Source: Panacagrimonas sp963975245 (lineage in GTDB: Bacteria; Pseudomonadota; Gammaproteobacteria; Nevskiales; Nevskiaceae). Taken from it: a DNA stretch of 64,000 bases. Made by a program: the position numbers and the translations under genes. Under the pieces are notes generated by a model. It was given only the letters and a program-made list of their open reading frames with translations. It did not search any database and was not told where the DNA came from. The stretch lies in the NCBI GenBank assembly GCA_963975245.1, contig CAXBFJ010000010.1, positions 1 through 64,000 of the forward strand, read 5' to 3'. Of the stretch, positions 1-8,487 are shown piece after piece. Position 1 is the stretch's first letter, and the number at the start of each line of letters is the position of its first letter.

Positions 1-311
<311 letters not shown>

Positions 312-467
312 ATAACGCTCAAGCATTCTTGTTCGTAGCAATACGGCGAGAAACGCAACAAAATAGCGTCAATCACTGAAGGCATTGAGAAGTGCTTCAG
401 CTGTTCAACTACAAACCGAATTCGATGGAGTGACGAGATCGTTATCGACTCATTCCGTCAGCCAGTT
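312..467 (+). other. 23S-5S intergenic spacer of rrn operon
   Basis: About 155 bases between the 23S end and the 5S start. I see no tRNA gene or ORF in it. It is expected to be removed during rRNA processing. Confidence 0.7.
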
Positions 468-584
468 TGCCTGGCGACATTAGAGAGTTGGAACCACCTG
501 TTCCCATCCCGAACACAGAAGTGAAACGACTCATCGCCGATGATAGTGTGGCAGCTGCCATGTGAAAGTAGGTCATCGCCAGGC
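468..584 (+). rRNA. rrf: 5S ribosomal RNA
   Basis: The segment starts TGCCTGGCGAC and ends GTCATCGCCAGGCT, so the two ends pair to form helix I. It contains the conserved blocks CCCATCCCGAACACAGAAGTGAAACG (507-532 region) and AGTGTGGCAGC. Its length of about 117 nt is normal for the family. A Rho-independent terminator follows within 12 bases, marking the end of the rRNA operon. Confidence 0.97.
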
Positions 585-595
585 TCTTAAATAGG

Positions 596-630
596 AACCC
601 CGTTGAAGAAATTCAGCGGGGTTTTCTTTT
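596..630 (+). terminator. rrn operon Rho-independent terminator
   Basis: A 12-bp stem (596-607 with 612-623, one G-T pair) around a GAAA loop is followed by TTTTCTTTTT. Lying just after the 5S gene, it is a standard intrinsic terminator for the rRNA operon. Confidence 0.93.
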
Positions 631-745
631 TGTCGCTGCAGTTTTATTGATTGTGAGTTAAAGCGTGCGTAACCACAGGTGACTAACAGGGTGGGAGAGG
701 CAACTCTAAAGTCGGCCGATTGGAGCCGGATAGGAGGGAGTAATC

Positions 746-1003
746 ATGAATGCTATGAGAGCCTTGATTTTGTCTATAGGGCTTGTCACTGCGGGCGTTG
801 CCTGGGCGGGGCCGGTAAACGTGAACACGGCGGATGCGAAGTCGCTTGCGAAAGAGTTGACCGGGGTCGGGCCCAAGACTGCAGAGGCTATTGTTGCAGA
901 GAGAAGCAACGGGAGCTTCAAGAACGCAGGAGATTTGCAGAAGCGCGTCAAGGGCTTCGGCGCTAAAACGGCTGAGAAGAATCAGGGCAATCTAAAGTTT
1001 TAG
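746..1003 (+). CDS. Exported ComEA-like helix-hairpin-helix protein
   Basis: 85 aa. Residues 1-21 form a signal peptide ending AWA, then a mature domain of about 64 aa opens VNVNTADAKSLAKEL and contains GVGPKTAEAIV, the hairpin of a ComEA-type HhH DNA-binding fold. Short ComEA-like proteins of this kind bind DNA in the periplasm in competence systems, though many have no proven role. A strong Shine-Dalgarno (GGAGGGA, 733-739) supports the ATG at 746. The gene is alone, with the rrn terminator upstream and its own terminator downstream, so it is monocistronic. No other competence gene is in the window. Confidence 0.88.
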   Translation: MNAMRALILSIGLVTAGVAWAGPVNVNTADAKSLAKELTGVGPKTAEAIVAERSNGSFKNAGDLQKRVKGFGAKTAEKNQGNLKF

Positions 1004-1026
1004 TTTAGTGCCCTCTTGGTAGCATT

Positions 1027-1053
1027 AGGGCGGACTTTGTTCCGCCCTTTTTT
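1027..1053 (+). terminator. Intrinsic terminator of the ComEA-like gene
   Basis: An 8-bp perfect stem AGGGCGGA / TCCGCCCT (1027-1034 with 1041-1048) is followed by a T tract (TTTTTTG). It lies 24 bases after the stop codon of the ComEA-like gene. Confidence 0.9.
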
Positions 1054-1370
1054 GTTGCTTATTGTTTGTCTTCATAGGATTGCAGAGAGAATGTCCCAGG
1101 TCCGAAAGAGTCGTGTTTCCAGTTACTTCTTTCTGGTGGAGCGTTTGGCTTGCAAGTCCGTGTTCGTCTTACAGCTATAGGCTAATCTGAACGAGAGTTG
1201 TTCTATCCCCTGCGAAATCAGGAAATGCTCGCCAAGTCCTATGGTGATTCAATAGCCGGCAGCCGGTATCCTTTTGCAGCTACTTCCCTTAGTTATGTGC
1301 CGAAGAAGGCCTGGCCCTTCAGGTTGTTTGGTTCAGGTTCGTCGTTGCTTGTTGCACCCCTTTCCCCTTC
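1054..1370. other. Intergenic region before oppA; no gene seen
   Basis: A 317-base stretch of lower GC than the flanking genes. I find no ORF, tRNA or strong hairpin. It presumably contains the oppA promoter and leader, but no convincing -35/-10 pair could be picked by eye. Confidence 0.5.
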
Positions 1371-3017
1371 GTGAGCAGACTTATGCTTGATTGGCTTCGG
1401 GCGACTTGTTGGATATCAACCCACAATGCGGTTTCTTCACTGTCGGTGCTGTGCCTTCTGTTTGGTACAGCAGTTCATGGAGGTGCTGGCGTTCTTCGGA
1501 TGGGCAATGGGCCAGAAGTTGAGTCCCTTGATCCGCATCTGGCCGAAGGTGTGTCCGCAGCGAACATTCTGCGGGATCTCTACGAAGGGCTAATCGGTGA
1601 GGCGCCGGACAGTTCCCTGATTCCAGGGGCAGCGCAGCGATGGATCATCTCAGAGGATTTGAAAACCTATACGTTCTTTCTGAGGGATGACGCGCGTTGG
1701 TCTAATGGCGACCCTGTCACCGCTGATGATTTTGTCCTGGGCCTACGACGAAGTGTGGATCCAGCAACAGGATCGGCCTACTCACAGATTCTGTCGCCCA
1801 TCCTTAATGCAGAGGATGTGATTGCCGGGAAGGCTTCGCCGGATGCGCTCGGTGTTGAAGCGGTTGATGTGCACACGCTGATGATTCGGCTGAAAGGGCC
1901 AACGCCATATTTTCTGGGGATGTTGGTGCATTCTTCGGCATATCCCGTTCATGGTCCCAGCCTGAAGAAGTACGGGAGTGAATTTGCTCAGCCCGGCAAA
2001 CTTGTCAGTAATGGCGCTTACAAGTTGGTGGAGCGGGTCATTCAGTCTCACGTCGCGTTGGAGCGGAATCCGTATTACTGGGACAACGAAAATACTACGA
2101 TCAATCGCGTCGAGTACATCAATACTGAAGATGTGAACTCTGAGTTCAAGAGATTCAGAGCAGGCGAACTCGACTGGACTTCGAGCATTCCGGCGAGTCA
2201 GGGCGACTGGATCAGGCGTAACATGCCCGAGGAGTATCAGGCAAACACCTACTTGGGCGTCTATTACTACGGATTCAATCTGGACCGTCCCCCATTCAAG
2301 GGAAATCCGGACCTTCGCCGCGCGCTCAGTCTTGCTATCGACAGGAAAGTCATCACCGAGAAAGTGCTTGGTTCCGGTGAAGTGCCTGCGGACTCCTGGG
2401 TCCCGCCTGGCGTCATCGGCCATGAGACATCGAAAGCACAGTGGGCAGGATGGTCTCGGGAAGAGCAGCTCGCAGAGGCGCGACGGTTGTACATAAAAGC
2501 GGGATACTCTGAGGAACATCAGGCTCGAGTAGAGATCCGATACAACACCAGCGAAGACCATAAGAAGATCGCGACGGCGATTGCCGCCATGTGGAAACAA
2601 TGGCTTGGCGTGGACGCCATCCTGATCAACGAGGAATGGAAGGTGTATTTGCAGAACCGGCGATTGCAGACCAAGACCCAGGTATTTCGCGCAGGCTGGA
2701 TTGGCGATTACAACGACGCAAACACATTTCTTGAGATCCTGCAGTCAACGCATGGCCTCAATGACACCGGGTATAAGAGTCCTGAATTCGACATGCTGCT
2801 AGCGCGCGCGAGTGTAGAGGCTGACCCTGAGGTTCGCGCTCAATTGCAGCAGAAAGCCGAGCAGGTTCTGCTCCAAGACCTGCCCGTCATTCCGATATAT
2901 TTTTACGTCACCAAGAGACTCGTTTCGCCTCGTGTTACCGGGTGGATCGGCAACATCATGGATCATCACCAAAGTCGATTTATGAGGCTTGATTCAGGTG
3001 CATCTGACGCAAAGTAA
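1371..3017 (+). CDS. oppA: Oligopeptide ABC transporter periplasmic binding protein (OppA type)
   Basis: 548 aa from GTG 1371; an ATG at 1383 gives a more ordinary signal peptide (hydrophobic LSVLCLLFGTAV) and may be the real start, since neither has a clear Shine-Dalgarno. The mature protein shows the SBP family 5 pattern: PEVESLDPHLAEG near the N-terminus, LRDDARWSNGDPVTADDFV, then ALSLAIDRK and YKSPEFDMLLARA. It binds peptides in the periplasm and delivers them to the OppBC channel. The permease genes follow about 1.8 kb downstream on the same strand, separated by a decayed protease gene and a terminator, so oppA is probably transcribed apart from oppBCD. Confidence 0.93.
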   Translation: MSRLMLDWLRATCWISTHNAVSSLSVLCLLFGTAVHGGAGVLRMGNGPEVESLDPHLAEGVSAANILRDLYEGLIGEAPDSSLIPGAAQRWIISEDLKTYTFFLRDDARWSNGDPVTADDFVLGLRRSVDPATGSAYSQILSPILNAEDVIAGKASPDALGVEAVDVHTLMIRLKGPTPYFLGMLVHSSAYPVHGPSLKKYGSEFAQPGKLVSNGAYKLVERVIQSHVALERNPYYWDNENTTINRVEYINTEDVNSEFKRFRAGELDWTSSIPASQGDWIRRNMPEEYQANTYLGVYYYGFNLDRPPFKGNPDLRRALSLAIDRKVITEKVLGSGEVPADSWVPPGVIGHETSKAQWAGWSREEQLAEARRLYIKAGYSEEHQARVEIRYNTSEDHKKIATAIAAMWKQWLGVDAILINEEWKVYLQNRRLQTKTQVFRAGWIGDYNDANTFLEILQSTHGLNDTGYKSPEFDMLLARASVEADPEVRAQLQQKAEQVLLQDLPVIPIYFYVTKRLVSPRVTGWIGNIMDHHQSRFMRLDSGASDAK

Positions 3018-3245
3018 TTTCCTTGTTTGTCATTTAGTGCAGATGATCGTCAGTCTGAGTCCAGACTTAAATACTTCCGGAGCAGACAGTTCGGCGCGGT
3101 AAGTCGCGGAAATGAATGTGCTTTGTTGCTTCATATTCTTGAAGTGCGTCATGGCCTGCAACGTGCCACACCAGATTCCAGGCCCGGACTCCTGCGAATG
3201 CAGGGAACACTGTGAAACCCTGCTAGCGCTCTCAATGGAACAATA

Positions 3246-4661
3246 TTGGGGGGCGTCATCGTTTGGTTTAATGAGCAAGGGTGCCCGCTAGAAATCAATA
3301 AGACTGGCGTGAATCCTGATCACGTCGACTTTGGAGGTCGCGTCCAATCAGGGCGTAACTTCGTCAGTAGCGGTGGGTTTCTGTTTGGGGGCGGATCGGT
3401 TGACCCCAATGACTGGGTTGATTGCAATGGTCACGGAACCCATGTTGCAAGCACCGCTGCAGGAGCGATTTATGGTGTCGCCAAACAGGCCACCGTGCAT
3501 GCCGTTCGTGTACTGAACTGCAGCGGATCCGGCGCGAACTCTGGCGTCATCGCCGGCGTGGACTGGGTTGCCGCGAATGCAGTCGCTCCGGCTGTCGCCA
3601 ACATGTCATTAGGCGGTTCCAATTCCACTGCGCTCGACAACGCTGTTGATAGCGCGATTGATGCTGGCATCACATTTGTCGTTGCAGCAGGTAACGACAA
3701 TTTGAATGCTTGCAATGGTTCCCCTAACCGCGTGCCTGCTGCGATTACAGTCAGTGCTACAACCAACGCCGATGCCAAGGCCTCCTACTCGAACTATGGT
3801 TCCTGTCTGGACATCTGGGCGCCCGGCTCGAATATCACTGCTGCCAGCTACAGCAACAATACCGGTACACGGGTGCTCTCCGGCACATCAATGGCAAGCC
3901 CGCATGTCGCCGGTGCTGCTGCATTGGTTCTGGGACGCGGCACCAACCCAACGCCTGCACAGTTGCGGGACATCCTGGTGGGTGAAGCCACTGCAAATGT
4001 GCTCACCGGAAACCTGGGCTCGGGCTCTCCCAATCGATTGATGTATGTCAGCAGTGAGGGCGGTAGCTCACCAGTTGATAACGCTCCCACCGCAGCATTC
4101 AGTTTCACTTGCAATGATCTCGATTGCAGCTTCAATGCTGGCGCGTCGTCTGACGACAAGGGCATTGCCGCTTATAGCTGGTCATTCGGCGACGGCAGCA
4201 ATGGTAATGGCTCGGTCCTCAGCCACAGTGCTGCCGGCAGCTATAACGTGACATTGACCGTGACGGACACGGTGAGCCAGACCGATAGTGAGTCCAAAAC
4301 AGTCAGCGTTGTGGCGCCTGATGAGAGTGGCGGTTCGCCCTGCTCAGATTGCTCGCAGGTCAGTGGGTCGCTTTCCAACCGCGCGACGACATACAGCCCA
4401 TCGAGCTCTGGCTTTGGCAGTAATGGTGGCCAGTTCCAGGCATTTCTGCGTGGTCCGGCCAATGCCGACTTTGATCTCTATCTCGAGCGCTACTCCCCCG
4501 GATTCCTGTTATTTGCAGGCAGCTGGAGCGTCGTGGCGCAGTCCGCAGGAAACGGTGCGAGTGAAGATGTTGTCTACAACGGCAATTCTGGTACCTATCG
4601 CTAGCGCCTGCGCTCGCAGAGCGGCTCCGGTGCTTACACGTTCTATTTCAAGAACCCCTAG
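3246..4661 (+). pseudogene. Secreted subtilase (S8, proteinase K-like) with PKD and PPC domains, decayed
   Basis: The open frame 3246-4604 (from a TTG) reads as a subtilase lacking its signal peptide, inhibitor propeptide and catalytic Asp: the family's DTGVN box reads NKTGVN at the truncated edge. The His box GHGTHVAS, oxyanion-hole AAGNDN and Ser box GTSMASPHVAG remain. A PKD repeat (APTAAFSFTC..FGDGS..YNVTLTV) and a PPC beta-sandwich follow. The frame stops at TAG 4602-4604, where the PPC family normally has Trp after GTYR; in-frame reading resumes RLRSQSGSGAYTFYFKNP to a second TAG at 4659-4661. Two lesions (5' loss plus nonsense) make a working enzyme unlikely. The 3018-3245 region shows no recognisable propeptide in any frame. 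It sits between oppA and oppB, an arrangement suggestive of extracellular proteolysis coupled to peptide uptake. Confidence 0.85.
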
Positions 4662-4684
4662 CTTCAGAAAAGCCTGAAACGCCG

Positions 4685-4717
4685 AGGCGGGGCCACTGAG
4701 GTGGCCCCGCCTTTTTC
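4685..4717 (+). terminator. Intrinsic terminator after subtilase pseudogene
   Basis: A perfect 12-bp GC-rich stem (AGGCGGGGCCAC 4685-4696 with 4701-4712), TGAG loop and a T-rich tail (TTTTTCTTT). It separates the decayed protease from oppB. Confidence 0.93.
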
Positions 4718-4792
4718 TTTGGATTCGTTCAATTTGATTGACGCCACGCCGTGAGGTGGCGATGCTTGGCCCGATCAAATTTCGAATACACA

Positions 4793-5713
4793 ATGCTCCG
4801 CCTCGCACTGTCCCGGCTCGCTGCCGCCATCCCTACATTGTTCCTGTTGATCGCGCTCGCGTTCTTCATGATGCGTGCAGCGCCGGGCGGGCCATTTGAT
4901 ACGGAGCGCTCGCTGCCACCTGAAGTGCTGGCCCAGCTGGAGCAGGCGTATCACCTTGATGAGCCACTCTGGCAACAGTTGGCGCGCTACATGGGCGGCG
5001 TACTCCGCGGCGACCTCGGACCTTCGTATCAATACAGCGATTACAGCGTCAATGAATTGATCATGCAGGGCTTGCCGGTTTCCTTGCGGGTCGGCGGTGG
5101 CGCCATGCTGCTTGCGCTGCTGGTCGGCACCCTTGCCGGTGTGGTCGCCGCGCTCCGGCAAAATCATTTCATTGATCACGCGGTCATGACCTTGGCCATG
5201 ACAGGCATGTCGATTCCGGTTTTCGTGGTGGCACCGTTGCTGATCCTGCTGTTTGCCGTGACCCTGGGGATGCTGCCGGCTGGCGGTTGGCAGAACGGCA
5301 GCCTCCGTGAACTGGTCCTGCCAGTCGTGGCATTGTCATTACCCCAGATCGCCATCATTGCCCGTCTCACTCGCGGGTCCATGATCGAGGTACTGAGCTC
5401 CAACTACATCAGAACTGCGCGGGCCAAGGGCTTGACGACGCGCGCCGTAGTGATGCGCCATGCATTGCGTCCCGCAATGTTGCCGGTGCTGAGTTATCTC
5501 GGCCCGGCTGCGGCCGGCATCATTACGGGCTCTGTTGTCATTGAGCAGATATTTGGTATTCCGGGTATCGGGCGCTACTTTGTTCAGGCGGCCCTTAATC
5601 GGGACTACACCTTGGTCATGGGCGTGGTCGTGTTCTACGGGAGCCTGATCATCGTCTTTAATTTCCTGGTGGATCTGCTCTACGGCGTACTTGATCCCCG
5701 GGTCGGCAAGTGA
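4793..5713 (+). CDS. oppB: Oligopeptide ABC transporter permease OppB
   Basis: 306 aa from ATG 4793 (an upstream GTG-type extension to 4751 adds 14 non-conserved residues and was rejected). It starts MLRLALSRLAAAIPTLFLL, the usual first membrane helix of OppB/DppB proteins, followed by RAAPGGPF. Six membrane spans are expected. The ABC-permease EAA loop is seen as YIRTARAKGLTTRAVVMRHALRP split over 5404-5472. It forms the inner-membrane channel with OppC. Its TGA stop overlaps the oppC ATG by one base, showing tight coupling. Confidence 0.95.
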   Translation: MLRLALSRLAAAIPTLFLLIALAFFMMRAAPGGPFDTERSLPPEVLAQLEQAYHLDEPLWQQLARYMGGVLRGDLGPSYQYSDYSVNELIMQGLPVSLRVGGGAMLLALLVGTLAGVVAALRQNHFIDHAVMTLAMTGMSIPVFVVAPLLILLFAVTLGMLPAGGWQNGSLRELVLPVVALSLPQIAIIARLTRGSMIEVLSSNYIRTARAKGLTTRAVVMRHALRPAMLPVLSYLGPAAAGIITGSVVIEQIFGIPGIGRYFVQAALNRDYTLVMGVVVFYGSLIIVFNFLVDLLYGVLDPRVGK

Positions 5714-6615
5714 TGAAACCCATGAAGGGCATGCCCGAAGTTCTGACCGATCCAACGGCGATCAAGGGGCGCAGTCTCTGGGCCGATGCCAGGGCGCGTC
5801 TCTTTGCCAATCGCGCGGCGATGCTGTCGCTGTTTGTCCTGAGCTGTATGGTTTTGCTGATCCTGCTGGGTCCGCTATTCAGCCCCTGGGCCTATGACTA
5901 CATTGATTTTGATGGCGAGTGGAAGTCGCCACCGCAGATGGAAGGCATGCACTTCTTCGGCACCGATAATCTGGGCAGAGACCTGTTTGTTCGCACACTT
6001 GTCGGAGGGCGTATCTCACTCATGGTCGGCGTGGTGGCAACCTTTGTTTCCTTGCTGATCGGCGTTGCTTATGGCGCAACGGCCGGGTTCATCGGCGGCA
6101 GGGTGGACGGCATCATGATGCGCATTGTCGACATCCTGTACGCGATGCCCTTCATGTTTCTGGTGATCCTCTTGATGGTGTTGTTTGGCCGGCACCTGAT
6201 CCTGATATTCGTTGCTATTGGGGCCATCAACTGGCTCGATATGGCGCGTATTGTGCGCGGACAGACATTGGCCTTGCGCAACAGGGAATTCATCGTGGCG
6301 GCGCGCGCATCAGGGGTCGGTAACGCGAAAATCATTCGCCGGCATATCGTTCCCAATCTGCTGGGCGTGGTGGCGGTTTACGTCACGCTGACCATTCCAC
6401 AAGTGATCCTGGTGGAATCCTTTTTGAGCTTTCTGGGGTTGGGGGTGCAGGAGCCCGCGACGAGCTGGGGCGCATTGGTGAACGATGGCGCTCGGGATAT
6501 GGAAGCCACCCCCTGGGCTTTGGCCTTTCCAGCCGGATTCCTGGCGCTGACCCTGTTCTGCTTCAATTTCCTTGGCGATGGATTGCGTGACGCACTGGAT
6601 CCCAAAGATCGATGA
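5713..6615 (+). CDS. oppC: Oligopeptide ABC transporter permease OppC
   Basis: 300 aa. The ATG at 5713 overlaps the oppB stop (TGATG). A cytoplasmic N-terminal tail containing DARARLFANRAAM precedes the first helix. The DNLGRDLFVRTLVGGRISL segment is the OppC/DppC signature, and the EAA loop reads FIVAARASGVGNAKIIRRHI. It is the second half of the membrane channel. The gene overlaps oppD by four bases (ATGA). Confidence 0.95.
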   Translation: MKPMKGMPEVLTDPTAIKGRSLWADARARLFANRAAMLSLFVLSCMVLLILLGPLFSPWAYDYIDFDGEWKSPPQMEGMHFFGTDNLGRDLFVRTLVGGRISLMVGVVATFVSLLIGVAYGATAGFIGGRVDGIMMRIVDILYAMPFMFLVILLMVLFGRHLILIFVAIGAINWLDMARIVRGQTLALRNREFIVAARASGVGNAKIIRRHIVPNLLGVVAVYVTLTIPQVILVESFLSFLGLGVQEPATSWGALVNDGARDMEATPWALAFPAGFLALTLFCFNFLGDGLRDALDPKDR

Positions 6616-7586
6616 GTGATCCCGCTGACAGTATGCTGCTTGATGTACGCGATCTGAGCGTTGAATTCAAAACGCCTGACGGCTCGCTGCGGGCGGTAGA
6701 TCAGCTGTCCTTCCAGCTCAACGCTGGTGCCACGCTGGGCATCGTCGGTGAGTCTGGCGCTGGCAAATCGCAGACGGCTCTGGCAATCCTGGGATTGCTG
6801 GCACGCAATGCCAAAGTCTCCGGTTCCATAAGATTTGAAGGTGGCGAACTGCTCGGGCTACGCGAATCAAAGTTGGCGAAGCTGCGCGGAAATCGCATCG
6901 CCATGGTGTTCCAGGACCCGATGACCTGCCTCAATCCCTACTTGCGGATCGAGATGCAGATCGGTGAGGTTCTTGAACGGCATCGAGGATCTTCGCGCAG
7001 TGCTGCTCGCGCCGAGAGTCTTCGCTTGCTGCAGGCCGTCCAGATTGCGGATGCTGCTTCGAAGATGCGCTGTTTCCCGTTTGAACTCAGTGGAGGCCAG
7101 CGTCAGCGGGTCATGATTGCAATGGCGCTGGCCTGCCGGCCTGCACTCTTGCTCGCAGACGAGCCGACTACAGCCTTGGACGTCACGGTTCAGGCGCAAA
7201 TACTCGATCTTTTCTCGCAACTGCGCCGTGACTTCCAGGTGGCCATGATTCTGATTACCCATGATCTGGGTGTGGTCTCAGAAGTCTGTGACCACACCCT
7301 CGTGATGTATGCCGGCCGCAGCGTCGAGTCCGGTGCCACAAAAGATCTGCTTGAGGCGCCAGCGCATCCGTATTCGCGTGCCCTGCTCGAGGCCCGCCCA
7401 CGCATTGACACCCCCATCGAAGAGCGGCTTCTCGCCCTGCCAGGTCAGCCACCTGATCTGATGAATCTGCCCTCCGGCTGTGCATTCGCGCCACGCTGTT
7501 CAATTGTGCAAACAGAATGTGAAGCCGCGGTACCGGAATTGCGGGAAATCGAAGCCGGGCGCCAGGTTGCATGTCGCCGCGCCTGA
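6612..7586 (+). CDS. oppD: Oligopeptide ABC transporter ATPase OppD
   Basis: 324 aa. Walker A GESGAGKS at 46-53, Q-loop FQDPMTCLNP, signature LSGGQRQRV at 159-167, Walker B LLLADEP at 179-185 and the H-loop ITHDLG are intact. The C-terminal oligopeptide-transporter extension with CAFAPRC is present. OppD normally pairs with a second ATPase, OppF, but the next gene starts 8 bases after the stop on the opposite strand, so oppF is missing here. OppD may act as a homodimer or pair with an OppF encoded elsewhere. Confidence 0.95.
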   Translation: MSDPADSMLLDVRDLSVEFKTPDGSLRAVDQLSFQLNAGATLGIVGESGAGKSQTALAILGLLARNAKVSGSIRFEGGELLGLRESKLAKLRGNRIAMVFQDPMTCLNPYLRIEMQIGEVLERHRGSSRSAARAESLRLLQAVQIADAASKMRCFPFELSGGQRQRVMIAMALACRPALLLADEPTTALDVTVQAQILDLFSQLRRDFQVAMILITHDLGVVSEVCDHTLVMYAGRSVESGATKDLLEAPAHPYSRALLEARPRIDTPIEERLLALPGQPPDLMNLPSGCAFAPRCSIVQTECEAAVPELREIEAGRQVACRRA

Positions 7587-7593
7587 CCGATGC

Positions 7594-8310
7594 TCAGCGG
7601 GCGTCCCAGTCCGGCGGCTTGGGCGGCGAACTGCGAACGCCGCGACGGGCCTTGATCTGGCTTGCCATGAGGCGAGCCCACACCTCCATCTGATTGCGAA
7701 GATCAATCGTGCCGCCAGTGGTTGCGCGGCTTGCCGCCCAACCGCTCATGAGACAGTGCATCATCACGAACAGGTCGTGAGGGGATTCGGATTTGCTGCC
7801 TCGCGGCTGAAAATAGTGGGCGATGGCGCCTTCCACGGTTCGCAGGGTGCTGACAGAAAGTTTCTGCATGTTCTGTGCAAGTTCCGGGTCATGGCGCGCC
7901 GCCACCATCAACTCCAGATAGGCCCCAAACTGGCGTGTGCCATACATCTCCTCCCATGCGCCGTCGACAATCGCGACGAGGCGGTCTTCGTCTTCGGCAA
8001 TCTCCAGGAGCATGTCGCCCAGGACGCGATAGGCGCGCCGCATCAGGTGCTCAGCTGTCTCCAGAATCAGGGAATTCTTGTTCGGAAAATGATGGAGTTG
8101 AGCGCCCCGAGTGACCCCGGCGCGCCGCACAATTGAGCTGACTGTGGTCGCCGAATAGCCCTCTTCAGACAGTGAACTCAGGGTGGCCTTGATCAGGCGG
8201 CTGCGCATGGCGGAGGTGCGTTCGCTTTGCGTGCGCCTGCCACCTTTGTTCTGAGTCACCGTACGACTCACTTTGGAGGGTGCTTTTCTGGCTTTTGCGG
8301 GGCTCGCCAT
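7594..8310 (-). CDS. TetR family transcriptional regulator
   Basis: 238 aa from ATG 8310; upstream in-frame codons to 8427 would run through the operator region and are rejected. After a basic, Lys/Arg-rich N-terminal tail, an HTH near residues 55-90 reads SIVRRAGVTRGAQLHHFPNKNSLI, typical of TetR proteins. The ligand domain is not diagnostic. It is divergent from an acyl-CoA dehydrogenase gene with a near-perfect palindrome between them, so it probably represses that gene and itself and responds to an acyl-CoA or related ligand (inference). Confidence 0.9.
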   Translation of the reverse strand: MASPAKARKAPSKVSRTVTQNKGGRRTQSERTSAMRSRLIKATLSSLSEEGYSATTVSSIVRRAGVTRGAQLHHFPNKNSLILETAEHLMRRAYRVLGDMLLEIAEDEDRLVAIVDGAWEEMYGTRQFGAYLELMVAARHDPELAQNMQKLSVSTLRTVEGAIAHYFQPRGSKSESPHDLFVMMHCLMSGWAASRATTGGTIDLRNQMEVWARLMASQIKARRGVRSSPPKPPDWDAR

Positions 8311-8374
8311 CGTGAGGTGTCGATGAGTGAATGGTTGATCCAGCGCCGGGCGAACTGCATCAGGTAGAGGCATG

Positions 8375-8400
8375 TTACATACAGTACGTAATGTATGTAA
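8375..8400. promoter_or_regulatory. Putative TetR operator, 26-bp palindrome
   Basis: TTACATAC (8375-8382) and GTATGTAA (8393-8400) are perfect inverted arms around a largely symmetric centre; 24 of 26 positions are self-complementary. It lies 65 bases upstream of the TetR start and 88 upstream of the acyl-CoA dehydrogenase start, as expected for a site controlling both divergent genes. Confidence 0.82.
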
Positions 8401-8487
8401 GTATTGACTCCCTGTTATTGCATCCACCTGCGGTTCGAGACGGCCTGTCTCGCCTCAGTCAAATTCCTCGTTTCCGGAGCCCTTCGC

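Noticed and set aside
1782..2600. 272-aa minus-strand ORF inside oppA
   Set aside because: Antisense to conserved SBP_bac_5 coding sequence.
7480..8136. 218-aa plus-strand ORF opposite TetR
   Set aside because: Overlaps oppD's end and the TetR coding region; HTH evidence favours the minus-strand gene.
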